From Holophagae bacterium (GTDB lineage Bacteria; Acidobacteriota; Thermoanaerobaculia; Thermoanaerobaculales; Sulfomarinibacteraceae): a stretch of 13,569 nucleotides of DNA. Positions 8,699 through 13,569 of the stretch are shown in pieces. The first letter of the stretch is position 1; every line of letters begins with the position of its first letter. The notes below the pieces were generated by a model. The model was given only the letters and a program-made list of their open reading frames with translations, did not search any database and was not told where the DNA came from. The position numbers and the translations under genes are program-made. The DNA lies in assembly GCA_030609785.1 (NCBI GenBank), contig JAUWTC010000020.1, forward strand, positions 1 to 13,569, written 5' to 3'.

Positions 8699-10285
8699 TC
8701 AGAAGAGAGCGGTGGTGGTGACGATGACCGTGGCGCCGCTGCCGTCGTCCGGTACAGCGACATCGATGCGCAGGACGTTGGAAATGCCGATATGGGTCAT
8801 GTCGGCCAGCAGTCCGATGCCGGCGTCAAAACGAATACCGTCGGTGTCCGGGCCGACCCGTGCGCCCCAGGTCTTGCCGGCATCTGTAAAGAAGACGATT
8901 CCAATAGAGAAGAGGTTGAGGAAATCCTCCTTGACCAGGGTTCGCCACTGGAGGTTGAAGACCGCCCTGCCCGTGCCGTCGAAGGTGTCGGGATCCCATC
9001 CCCTGAGGCCGGAGTCGGCGCCGAGGGTCAGCTGGTTTTCCCGGTCGAGGTCGATGCTGTCCTCGACCCTCAGGCGCAGCTGCCAGCCGCGGGGTCCCAG
9101 CTGTGAGGCGGCCGCCTGAAAGCCGGTGATAACGTTCGCTGCGGATCCGTCGTCCAGGCGGCCTGATGTCCAGAGGTCGCCCATCAGCAGCCAGCCGTTT
9201 CGCTGGACTCGATGGGCCCATGTGGCATCGAAGACCAATCGAGGAATATCGCCGCCGAATTCCGGGTGCGAAAATGTCACTCCAGTCCTGAAATTGGAGC
9301 CGAAGGCGACATCTTCCTGGGCGGACCACCCACGAAAGCCTGTCAATACACGGTAGCGATCATGCAATTGTTCGAAGGCCAAGCGGGGTCCACTGATCGT
9401 GACATTGTCGGGGGTCGGAAATGGGGCTTGAGAGGTCTCCCAGTACCAGTCCGAGAACTCCCGGTCATCTCGGTGGAAACCCAGGCTGAGACGGCGGATG
9501 GTCTTTTCGGTTGCCGGCAGGCGCATGCCCCACCACAGATGCAGAAGGGTGTAATCGCGGTGCCCGCCGGCGACCCGATCGCCGTCGCCGTACAGGTATT
9601 CAGTTTGTCGCCAGTGCCTCCACTCGCCACCCCACGCCTTTGGTGTGGCCAGGGCGTAGAACGGTCTCTCGGCCAGGAGTTCTTCGCGCTGCCCATCGGA
9701 TGCGTCGGCGAACAACAAACGACCCCGCCAGCGAGTTCCGAAGAGATTGGGGTCGGAGTAGATGTAGGTCCAGGTTGACCGCTCGTGGTCCTTCTCGTAT
9801 TCCAGAGTCAGTTCCCGGCCCCAACCGAGGAAGTTCTGCTCGTTGAACTCGAAGGAGTAGGCCTTCCTCGAGCCCTGGGCGCCGAATTTGGCGCCGACTT
9901 CAAGCGTCCACTGATCGTGGGTCCGAATACTGACGACGACTCCCTCGGCTTCAGCTCGGGCTTCGATGAAAACAGGATTGAGAAAGTCCAAAGACCGGAG
10001 AATGCGAGCGCTTTCCGCAGCGATTGCCGGGTCCCAAGGGTCTCCCTCGGTAAACAAAACCATCGACCGGATAAAAGACTCGCGGGTGGTGACGTGGAGG
10101 GCGTTGGCCCAGCGGTAGGGCCAGGACGAGGTGGATGCATTCGAGGTGTCGAAGATGTTTGATTGCTGACATTCGATCCGGAGGATGGGTCGTCCGCTGA
10201 GATTGCCTTGAGGTGTCTCCTCGGAGAACGAACCTGAGACTGAGACAACGACCATGATGACGCCGATCGTCAGGGCCAATCTCAT
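8699..10285 (-). CDS. Omp85-type outer-membrane beta-barrel protein with POTRA-like domain
   Basis: The ATG at 10285 gives 528 residues opening with MRLALTIGVIMVVVSVSGS, a good signal peptide. Upstream in-frame starts at 10363, 10399 and 10411 would add up to 42 basic, poorly hydrophobic residues encoded by AT-richer, intergenic-looking DNA; none has a Shine-Dalgarno sequence. Residues ~31-124 resemble one POTRA domain (LHVTTRESFIRSMVLFTEGD, then an SARILRSLDFLNPVFIEA helix-strand). The rest has alternating aromatic/polar strands of a beta-barrel and ends in Phe, the usual outer-membrane insertion signal. SGLRGWDPD near the C-terminal third corresponds to the (V/I)RG(F/Y) loop-6 motif of Omp85 proteins, with L and W instead of the consensus residues. 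It is probably a BamA/TamA- or surface-antigen-like translocation or insertion factor; the client is unknown. One POTRA is fewer than the five of BamA. It lies downstream of the pentapeptide gene on the same strand. Confidence 0.82.
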   Translation of the reverse strand: MRLALTIGVIMVVVSVSGSFSEETPQGNLSGRPILRIECQQSNIFDTSNASTSSWPYRWANALHVTTRESFIRSMVLFTEGDPWDPAIAAESARILRSLDFLNPVFIEARAEAEGVVVSIRTHDQWTLEVGAKFGAQGSRKAYSFEFNEQNFLGWGRELTLEYEKDHERSTWTYIYSDPNLFGTRWRGRLLFADASDGQREELLAERPFYALATPKAWGGEWRHWRQTEYLYGDGDRVAGGHRDYTLLHLWWGMRLPATEKTIRRLSLGFHRDDREFSDWYWETSQAPFPTPDNVTISGPRLAFEQLHDRYRVLTGFRGWSAQEDVAFGSNFRTGVTFSHPEFGGDIPRLVFDATWAHRVQRNGWLLMGDLWTSGRLDDGSAANVITGFQAAASQLGPRGWQLRLRVEDSIDLDRENQLTLGADSGLRGWDPDTFDGTGRAVFNLQWRTLVKEDFLNLFSIGIVFFTDAGKTWGARVGPDTDGIRFDAGIGLLADMTHIGISNVLRIDVAVPDDGSGATVIVTTTALF

Positions 10286-10441
10286 CCGACGGTTGATGCT
10301 CAGGTTGCGTGTCGACCGTTTTGCCCTTGCCCGCCGCTGTTCGTATCGATTAATCAAACACATCCCATTTGAAATGTGTACGAAAGCCGACCGATTCATG
10401 CCTACGATCATAGGTGGAAAACCAAGGTTGAGACGTGACGG
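10286..10441. promoter_or_regulatory. Upstream region of the Omp85-like gene, with a small inverted repeat
   Basis: If the outer-membrane gene starts at 10285, 156 bp separate it from the pentapeptide gene upstream. The stretch around 10340-10425 is visibly richer in A and T than the flanking genes. It contains ACACAT (10358-10363) and ATGTGT (10374-10379), a perfect 6-bp inverted repeat with a 10-bp spacer, roughly 75-95 bp before the start. This could be an operator or part of a promoter; it could also be chance, or coding if the longer start is used. Confidence 0.3.
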
Positions 10442-11875
10442 TTATCGCAGTCGGCGCTTCTTTTCACGATCCCTGACCAATTCGGCGACCTCCTGAACTC
10501 GCCGCTGGTCCTTGGCGGCCTTGCGTTTTTCGGTCTTGGTCGAAAAGACCGACAGCATTCCACTGATCTTCAGGAGGATCTTCCAGTGTCCCATGTTGCC
10601 CGGAAGGGATGTTTTTCGGATCTTGGCGCCCCACAGCCGGGTCGAGATCATCGAGGCCTTGGTGAAATCGGCGTTCCGCAGGTCGGCCCACCGGATGTCC
10701 GACCGGTCGAAGTCGATGCCGACAGCATCTGTGAAGCGGAAGTCGGCACCGACCATTACTGCGTCCTGGGCCTTGGCCAGAATCAGATTGGTTCCGGAGA
10801 GGTCGGCGCCTCCGGCCTGAACCTCCGAAAGGTCCGCCTGTTTCAAATTGGCATGCCTGAAGTTTGCCCCGCTGAGGTTTGCTCCACGGAAAACCGCTCC
10901 TTCCAGATGAGCGTTACGGAAGTCGGCGTCTTCCAGCTTCGCCTCTCTGAAGTTCAATCCGCGAAGTTGACACTTGGAAAAGACCGCCTTTCGGAGGTCT
11001 GCACCGCTGAAAGAGAGGCCGCTGATCGTGGGCGACCGGAAGTCGATCTCAGCCAGTTTGGCGCCGGACAGGGCGCATCCGTCCAGTACCGTGCGCAACA
11101 GGATCGAGTGACGCAGGTCTGCCTGGGTGAGGTTGGTTTGCACCAGACTGGCGCCCGAAAGGTCGGCATGCGAAAAGCTGGCGCCCTCGCACTGAGCCTT
11201 GTCCAGGTTGGCCTTGTCCAGGTTGGCCAGGTGAAAATTGGCGTTGCGCAGAGCCGTTCCTCGGAAATCAGCACCCTGGAGGTTGGATCCGCGGAACTGG
11301 GCAGTGTCGGCCTGTGCGCCCGCGAAAATCGCCCCTTGAAGGTCGAGATTGATCAACTCGGTCCCTTCGAGTACCGATGAGGGCGCCTTGATTTCCCGCA
11401 TGGTCGTGCCGTCGAACCGAGCGCCCCGCAGGGAGGCGCCCACCAGACTGGCGCGGGAGAGGTCGGCGCCGTCAAGGATGGCGCTTTCCAACTGGGCCCG
11501 GTCCAGGATGGCGCCGGTGAGATCGGCCTCGGCAAGTACGACGCCCCGGAAGGAGGCGCCGACCAACGAGGCCCCGGACAGGTTGAGGCCGGAGAGGTCC
11601 AGGAAGTCCAGGTGGACGTGGTCGAGGATCGTGCCGATCAACGAGGCGCCTTCGAACCGGGCGCCTTCAATCGAAGCGCGACACAGATTGGCGCCCTCAA
11701 GGCGGGCGCCCGAGAAGTCGACGCCCCGCAGATGGGCCTTTTCGAAATTGAGGCCGCGGAGGTCGGTCCCTGCCAGCGGCGCGTCGATCAAATCGGGCGC
11801 CAGGGTAGGGTGTGCCTGCCGCCAGGCATTCCAATCGCCTGACCTGAGGTGTGCAAGGTGATCCTGATTTGCCAT
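10442..11875 (-). CDS. Very long pentapeptide-repeat protein with basic C-terminal tail
   Basis: With the ATG at 11875 (MANQDHLAHL) the protein has 477 residues; in-frame ATGs at 11890 and 11914 would add 5 or 13 and none has a strong ribosome binding site. A short head carries WNAWRQ and PDLIDAPLAGTDLRG. Such a WNxWR head before the repeats recurs in pentapeptide proteins. From ~28 to ~417 the sequence is almost pure A(D/N)LxG/xxLxx repeats (ADLSGA, GANLSGANF and so on), about 78 pentapeptides or some 19 turns of a right-handed quadrilateral beta-helix. Residues 418-477 are non-repeat and end very basic (REKKRRLR). There is no signal peptide or membrane segment, so it is probably cytoplasmic. 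Relatives include DNA-mimicking gyrase protectors such as MfpA/Qnr, but those are about 200 residues and acidic; this one is much longer, and I would not assign that function. Confidence 0.9.
   Translation of the reverse strand: MANQDHLAHLRSGDWNAWRQAHPTLAPDLIDAPLAGTDLRGLNFEKAHLRGVDFSGARLEGANLCRASIEGARFEGASLIGTILDHVHLDFLDLSGLNLSGASLVGASFRGVVLAEADLTGAILDRAQLESAILDGADLSRASLVGASLRGARFDGTTMREIKAPSSVLEGTELINLDLQGAIFAGAQADTAQFRGSNLQGADFRGTALRNANFHLANLDKANLDKAQCEGASFSHADLSGASLVQTNLTQADLRHSILLRTVLDGCALSGAKLAEIDFRSPTISGLSFSGADLRKAVFSKCQLRGLNFREAKLEDADFRNAHLEGAVFRGANLSGANFRHANLKQADLSEVQAGGADLSGTNLILAKAQDAVMVGADFRFTDAVGIDFDRSDIRWADLRNADFTKASMISTRLWGAKIRKTSLPGNMGHWKILLKISGMLSVFSTKTEKRKAAKDQRRVQEVAELVRDREKKRRLR
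11196..11225. repeat. Exact 15-bp tandem duplication inside the pentapeptide gene
   Basis: GCCTTGTCCAGGTTG occurs twice in direct succession (11196-11210 and 11211-11225). It encodes the adjacent pentapeptides NLDKA NLDKA on the minus strand. The perfect match of all 15 bases, including silent positions, suggests a recent gain of one repeat unit. Confidence 0.9.
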
Positions 11876-11923
11876 GGGTCCATTATCCATGAGAAGTCTC
11901 GAGATTGGGAACATGACGGCAGG

Positions 11924-12011
11924 AGCCAGGAGCGAGGTCCGTATTGGCCCTCAGATGTTTGCATTGAGGTGCCAGGACGGCGTGAGGGCCAATCCGGCCA
12001 CGCTCCTGGCT
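11924..12011. repeat. Long imperfect palindrome with two perfect 11-bp arm pairs
   Basis: AGCCAGGAGCG (11924-11934) is the exact reverse complement of 12001-12011, and ATTGGCCCTCA (11943-11953) of 11983-11993. The 7-8 bases between the two arms on each side also pair in part (G-C at 11936, 11937, 11939 and 11941, plus one wobble). The result is one near-continuous stem of about 29 bp with a 29-nt loop. It lies 49 bp upstream of the pentapeptide gene start. No flanking target duplication was seen. Confidence 0.85.
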
Positions 12012-12014
12012 ATT

Positions 12015-12027
12015 CGCGCTTCGCGCG
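12015..12027. repeat. GC-rich hairpin next to the long palindrome
   Basis: CGCGC-TTC-GCGCG is a perfect 5-bp stem with a 3-nt loop, beginning 4 bp past the long palindrome. It is followed by an AT-rich tract (TTTGATAATTTTG), so read rightward it resembles a weak intrinsic terminator, but no gene enters from that side. Confidence 0.55.
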
Positions 12028-12044
12028 TTTGATAATTTTGTTCA

Positions 12045-12071
12045 TCAGTGACCTCAGTGACCTCAGTGACC
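12045..12071. repeat. Three perfect tandem copies of a 9-bp unit
   Basis: TCAGTGACC is repeated at 12045-12053, 12054-12062 and 12063-12071 without mismatch. In-frame translation gives SDLSDLSD-like or VTEVTEVTD-like strings, familiar as spurious proteins from bacterial intergenic DNA. It could be a replication-slippage repeat or a cluster of binding sites. Confidence 0.9.
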
Positions 12072-12111
12072 GGGGCTGGGTCAGCGGCAGGGCCAAGCCG
12101 ACAGGCTCGGG

Positions 12112-12124
12112 CCCGCGAAGCGGG
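12112..12124. repeat. Small GC hairpin with GAA loop
   Basis: CCCGC-GAA-GCGGG is a perfect 5-bp stem. Its core CGCGAAGCG also occurs, on the opposite strand, in the hairpin at 12015-12027, hinting that the two hairpins are related in inverted orientation. Confidence 0.5.
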
Positions 12125-12149
12125 TAGCGTGGGCTGGGGACGGCAATCA

Positions 12150-12205
12150 GGGGCAGCGGCCGCGTCAGCCGACGGGTTCAGCGACAGTGGGCCGGCCGCT
12201 GCCCC
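12150..12205. repeat. Inverted repeat with perfect 13-bp arms
   Basis: GGGGCAGCGGCCG (12150-12162) is the exact reverse complement of 12193-12205, with a 30-nt spacer. The arms are very GC-rich, so the stem would be stable as RNA or cruciform DNA. There is no T-tract after it. A REP/MITE-like element or structured RNA segment would fit; its function is unknown. Confidence 0.8.
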
Positions 12206-12330
12206 GGGCGCCGAACTTGCCGCTGTCATCTGAAGCAGACGGCGCCGGCTGTCCCTGCCCCTGGATCTGAACCTCGGTCTTCCGCCACGTCCGCAGGTCG
12301 CGGTCGATTGCAAATTTCATGAGATAGCTG

Positions 12331-12362
12331 CAAGATGAACACAGAGGCGCAACAAGGGAAAG
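12331..12362. repeat. Dispersed intergenic repeat, copy upstream of the lipoprotein gene
   Basis: The plus strand here (CAAGATGAACACAGAGGCGC and onward) aligns at roughly 80% by eye with the minus strand of 12861-12893, sharing ATGAAC, AGGCGC and a closing AAAG. It is thus an inverted relative of the repeats on the other side of the lipoprotein gene and ends about 40 bp before that gene's start. Confidence 0.55.
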
Positions 12363-12387
12363 ATCTGTTCCACTGGGACTGTGGGCT

Positions 12388-12393
12388 GGAGGG
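12388..12393 (+). promoter_or_regulatory. Shine-Dalgarno sequence of the lipoprotein gene
   Basis: GGAGGG lies six bases before the ATG at 12400. It is the only strong ribosome binding site in the window and decides the start over the adjacent TTG at 12397. Confidence 0.8.
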
Positions 12394-12399
12394 ATATTG

Positions 12400-12768
12400 A
12401 TGACTCTTCACAGGGCGACCCTGGTCGTTGTGGTGATCGCCGGTTGTATGTCGGTCGGTTGCATCTCCTCGATGGTCGATTCGTATTCCGGCGAGGATAT
12501 CGCCGGAGATGTTCGGGCGAACGGTCTCCCGGCACAAGGGAGAGTTCTCAAAATCTGGGAAACAGGTGTTCGGATCAACAACAACCCGGTGGTGGGATTT
12601 CTTCTCGAGATTCATGCGGAAGGGATGGAGCCATACGAGGCTGAAACCAAGGCTTTGATCTCAATCCTGTGGATTCCTCGGATTCAGCCGGGAGAGATCC
12701 TCCCGATGAAGTACGACCCGGACGATCCAAGCAGAGTGGCTCTGGATATTTACGAAGATCAGCGTTAG
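12400..12768 (+). CDS. Small putative lipoprotein of unknown function
   Basis: The 122-residue product opens with MTLHRATLVVVVIAGC, a short basic start, a hydrophobic core and a lipobox-like IAGC that would lipidate Cys16; a second Cys at 21 (SVGC) is an alternative. The mature part has one compact motif-rich stretch: LPAQGRVLKIWETGVRINNN, PVVGFLLEIHAEG, and PGEILPMKYDPDDPSRVALD near the C-terminus. This pattern (ARV..., G..IN..PVV, then G..V.V.YDP.DP..V) resembles a small beta-rich domain seen in many bacterial proteins of unknown function (DUF3592-like in layout, from memory). It probably sits in the periplasm on a membrane anchor. It stands alone, with structured intergenic DNA upstream and repeats on both sides, and is convergent with the aldehyde dehydrogenase gene. 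That it is a gene is well supported by its ribosome binding site and signal; its role is unknown. Confidence 0.8.
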   Translation: MTLHRATLVVVVIAGCMSVGCISSMVDSYSGEDIAGDVRANGLPAQGRVLKIWETGVRINNNPVVGFLLEIHAEGMEPYEAETKALISILWIPRIQPGEILPMKYDPDDPSRVALDIYEDQR

Positions 12769-12782
12769 CAACGCACCGGTGC
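12762..12782. terminator. Hairpin plus palindrome at the end of the lipoprotein gene
   Basis: GCGTT-AGC-AACGC (12762-12774) is a 5-bp stem that includes the stop codon, and it overlaps the perfect palindrome GCACCGGTGC (12773-12782). The two cannot both fold fully. No T-run follows, so a terminator role is only possible. Confidence 0.3.
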
Positions 12783-12822
12783 CTGCCCGCGATCCCATCG
12801 GAGTCTTCCTCATTCCAATCCT

Positions 12823-12852
12823 CTTGGTGCTCTTCGTGTCTTCGTGGTTCAA
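12823..12852. repeat. Junk-type intergenic repeat, NHEDTKSTK family
   Basis: The 30-bp stretch (CTTGGTGCTCTTCGTGTCTT and onward to GGTTCAA) reads NHEDTKSTK on the minus strand. From memory, strings of this kind are a frequent source of spurious proteins in many bacterial genomes. It matches 12861-12890 at 22 of 30 positions, with a 38-bp period. Confidence 0.7.
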
Positions 12853-12860
12853 TTTTTCCG

Positions 12861-12890
12861 CTTTGCGTTCTTCGCGCCTTTGCGGTTCAT
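12861..12890. repeat. Junk-type intergenic repeat, NRKGAKNAK family
   Basis: The 30-bp stretch (CTTTGCGTTCTTCGCGCCTT and onward to GGTTCAT) reads MNRKGAKNAK on the minus strand. It is the second, diverged unit beside 12823-12852, and the inverted relative of 12331-12362. Confidence 0.7.
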
Positions 12891-12924
12891 TTGTCCTTTT
12901 GCCCTGCCTCCCGGCTTCCAGCTG

Positions 12925-12980
12925 CTCAGCGTCACGATGCACGATCGGAGTCGTGCGCTCCCACTCAGCGTCCCAGCGTC
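12925..12980. repeat. Short direct repeats and hairpin downstream of the aldehyde dehydrogenase gene
   Basis: CTCAGCGTC occurs at 12925-12933 and 12964-12972, followed at once by CCAGCGTC (12973-12980). Between them GCACGA (12939-12944) and TCGTGC (12951-12956) form a perfect 6-bp stem with a 6-nt loop, 33 bp past the dehydrogenase stop. It could end that transcript, though no T-tract is seen. Confidence 0.4.
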
Positions 12981-12988
12981 CGAGCTTT

Positions 12989-13569
12989 CTAGCGTTTCAA
13001 CACCAACAGCCGCTCTTCCGTCATCTCCCTGTAGGTATGAAGCGGCCCCTCGCGGCCGGTTCCTGAGTCCTTGACGCCGCCGTAGGGCATGGGGTCGGAA
13101 CGCCAGGTCGGCACGTCGCCCTGAATGATGCCGCCGGCTTCGATCGTCTCCCATGCTATTTGGATCTTGTTGATGTCGGAGGTGTAGATGCCGGCCTGGA
13201 GGCCGTAGCGGGAGTCGTTGACCATGTTGAGGGCCTGGGAGAAATCCTCGAAGGCATCCAGCACGGCAACGGGGCCAAAGACTTCGTCGGCCACGACCGG
13301 CTGGTCGTGCGGAACCTCCTCGAGCAGGGTCGGTGAGATGACTGAGTTCGAACGCCGACCGCCGCTGACGATGCGTCCGCCGGAATCCGTCGCTCGACGG
13401 ATCCAGTCCTCGACCCTCTCGGCGTTGGCTTCATCAATCAGCGGTCCGCAGACCGTCGCTTCGTCGGCCGGGTCGCCGGTGGCCAGATCTTCGGCTGCCT
13501 GCTTCAAGAATCTCCGAAGCTGTAGGTAGATGGCCTCGTGGACGATGATCCGCTGCACCGAGATACAGC
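12989..13569 (-). CDS. NAD(P)-dependent aldehyde dehydrogenase, C-terminal part
   Basis: The frame is open to the window edge, so only the last ~193 codons are present. The first full codons read CISVQRIIV; in the aldehyde dehydrogenase superfamily the catalytic Cys sits in a GQxC(I)SVQR context, so the codon at 13565-13567 is probably the nucleophile. Further landmarks are GPLID, DEVFGPVAVL with the conserved Glu and Phe, YGLQAGIYT, and GDVPTWRSDPMPYGGVKDSG followed by GREG and an EMTEERLLVL end. The PMPYGGVKDSG/EMTE ending is like lactaldehyde-, phosphonoacetaldehyde- and non-phosphorylating glyceraldehyde-3-phosphate dehydrogenase-type members, which oxidise small aldehydes to acids in the cytoplasm. 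The substrate cannot be decided because the N-terminal half is missing. The TAG stop at 12989 follows the normal family end closely, so the 3' end is intact. Confidence 0.93.
   Translation of the reverse strand, partial: CISVQRIIVHEAIYLQLRRFLKQAAEDLATGDPADEATVCGPLIDEANAERVEDWIRRATDSGGRIVSGGRRSNSVISPTLLEEVPHDQPVVADEVFGPVAVLDAFEDFSQALNMVNDSRYGLQAGIYTSDINKIQIAWETIEAGGIIQGDVPTWRSDPMPYGGVKDSGTGREGPLHTYREMTEERLLVLKR

Larger units (their letters stand above)
11876..12399. other. 524-bp divergent intergenic region with dense inverted and direct repeats
   Basis: No credible gene lies here: the longest open frames are Arg/Ala/Pro-rich and are made from the repeats themselves. The region holds, in order, a long palindrome (11924-12011), a GC hairpin (12015-12027), three tandem 9-mers (12045-12071), another hairpin (12112-12124), a second long inverted repeat (12150-12205) and a junk-type repeat (12331-12362). 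The part from ~12072 to ~12215 is very GC-rich. It must also carry promoters for the pentapeptide gene (leftward) and the lipoprotein gene (rightward), which I could not place. It could be an untranslated structured RNA, a stack of MITE/REP-like elements, or both. Confidence 0.6.

Noticed and set aside
10286..10411. 42-residue N-terminal extension of the outer-membrane protein
   Set aside because: The DNA is AT-richer and promoter-like, the residues are basic and precede a complete signal peptide, and no start there has a ribosome binding site.
10586..11380. Open frame of 264 codons on the plus strand across the pentapeptide gene, with a repetitive product
   Set aside because: It is the opposite-strand shadow of the 15-bp-periodic pentapeptide gene; it has no signal, ribosome binding site or recognisable domain, and the minus-strand frame gives canonical pentapeptides.
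10442..11875. Regularly spaced DNA repeats considered as a CRISPR array or minisatellite
   Set aside because: The period is 15 bp with no unique spacers, and it follows the pentapeptide coding pattern.
11951..12313. Open frame of 120 codons on the minus strand in the structured intergenic region
   Set aside because: Arg/Ala/Pro-rich translation of the inverted and tandem repeats (VTEVTEVTD), with no start signal or domain.
11876..12399. Possible tRNA, riboswitch or replication origin in the largest gap
   Set aside because: No cloverleaf with acceptor/anticodon pattern, no known riboswitch consensus and no DnaA-box cluster could be recognised; only unassigned stem-loops and repeats.
12661..12942. 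Minus-strand open frame containing NHEDTKSTKR
   Set aside because: Typical spurious protein made from the intergenic repeat; it also overlaps the end of the lipoprotein gene.

Overview
This GC-rich window looks like chromosome from a Gram-negative bacterium. It encodes an outer-membrane beta-barrel protein of the Omp85 type, a MscK-like mechanosensitive channel with a large exported N-terminal domain, and a probable lipoprotein. Two membrane-fused spermidine-synthase-like proteins and runs of junk-like intergenic repeats suggest an environmental lineage such as Acidobacteriota or one of the former Deltaproteobacteria; that placement is a low-confidence inference. I see no phage, transposase, CRISPR, tRNA or rRNA signal.

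Left part (1-5134): the 3' end of a membrane-anchored spermidine-synthase-like gene on the plus strand converges, across about 60 bp, on a second and differently built membrane/spermidine-synthase fusion on the minus strand. That second gene follows an AlaX-type alanyl-tRNA editing gene at about 40 bp or less, so the two are probably one transcription unit.

Middle part (5135-11875): a short divergent intergenic region separates alaX from the large mechanosensitive channel gene on the plus strand. The channel gene ends only 5 bp from the stop of a convergent Omp85/POTRA-type outer-membrane protein gene. Upstream of that gene, on the same strand, lies a very long pentapeptide-repeat protein gene of about 78 pentapeptides with a basic tail.

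Right part (11876-13569): a 524-bp divergent intergenic region is packed with DNA structure. It holds a long imperfect palindrome (11924-12011), a three-copy 9-bp tandem repeat, a 13-bp-arm inverted repeat (12150-12205) and two small hairpins. Next comes a small lipoprotein-like gene with the only clear Shine-Dalgarno sequence in the window. It is flanked on both sides by related repeats in opposite orientation. The window ends inside an aldehyde dehydrogenase gene on the minus strand, cut just upstream of the probable catalytic cysteine codon.

The genes do not form one obvious pathway. Envelope functions (channel, outer-membrane barrel, lipoprotein, polytopic membrane enzymes) dominate. No complete new system can be claimed. 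The best leads are the structured intergenic region with its inverted repeats, the pair of convergent membrane/spermidine-synthase fusions, and the giant pentapeptide protein next to the outer-membrane barrel gene.
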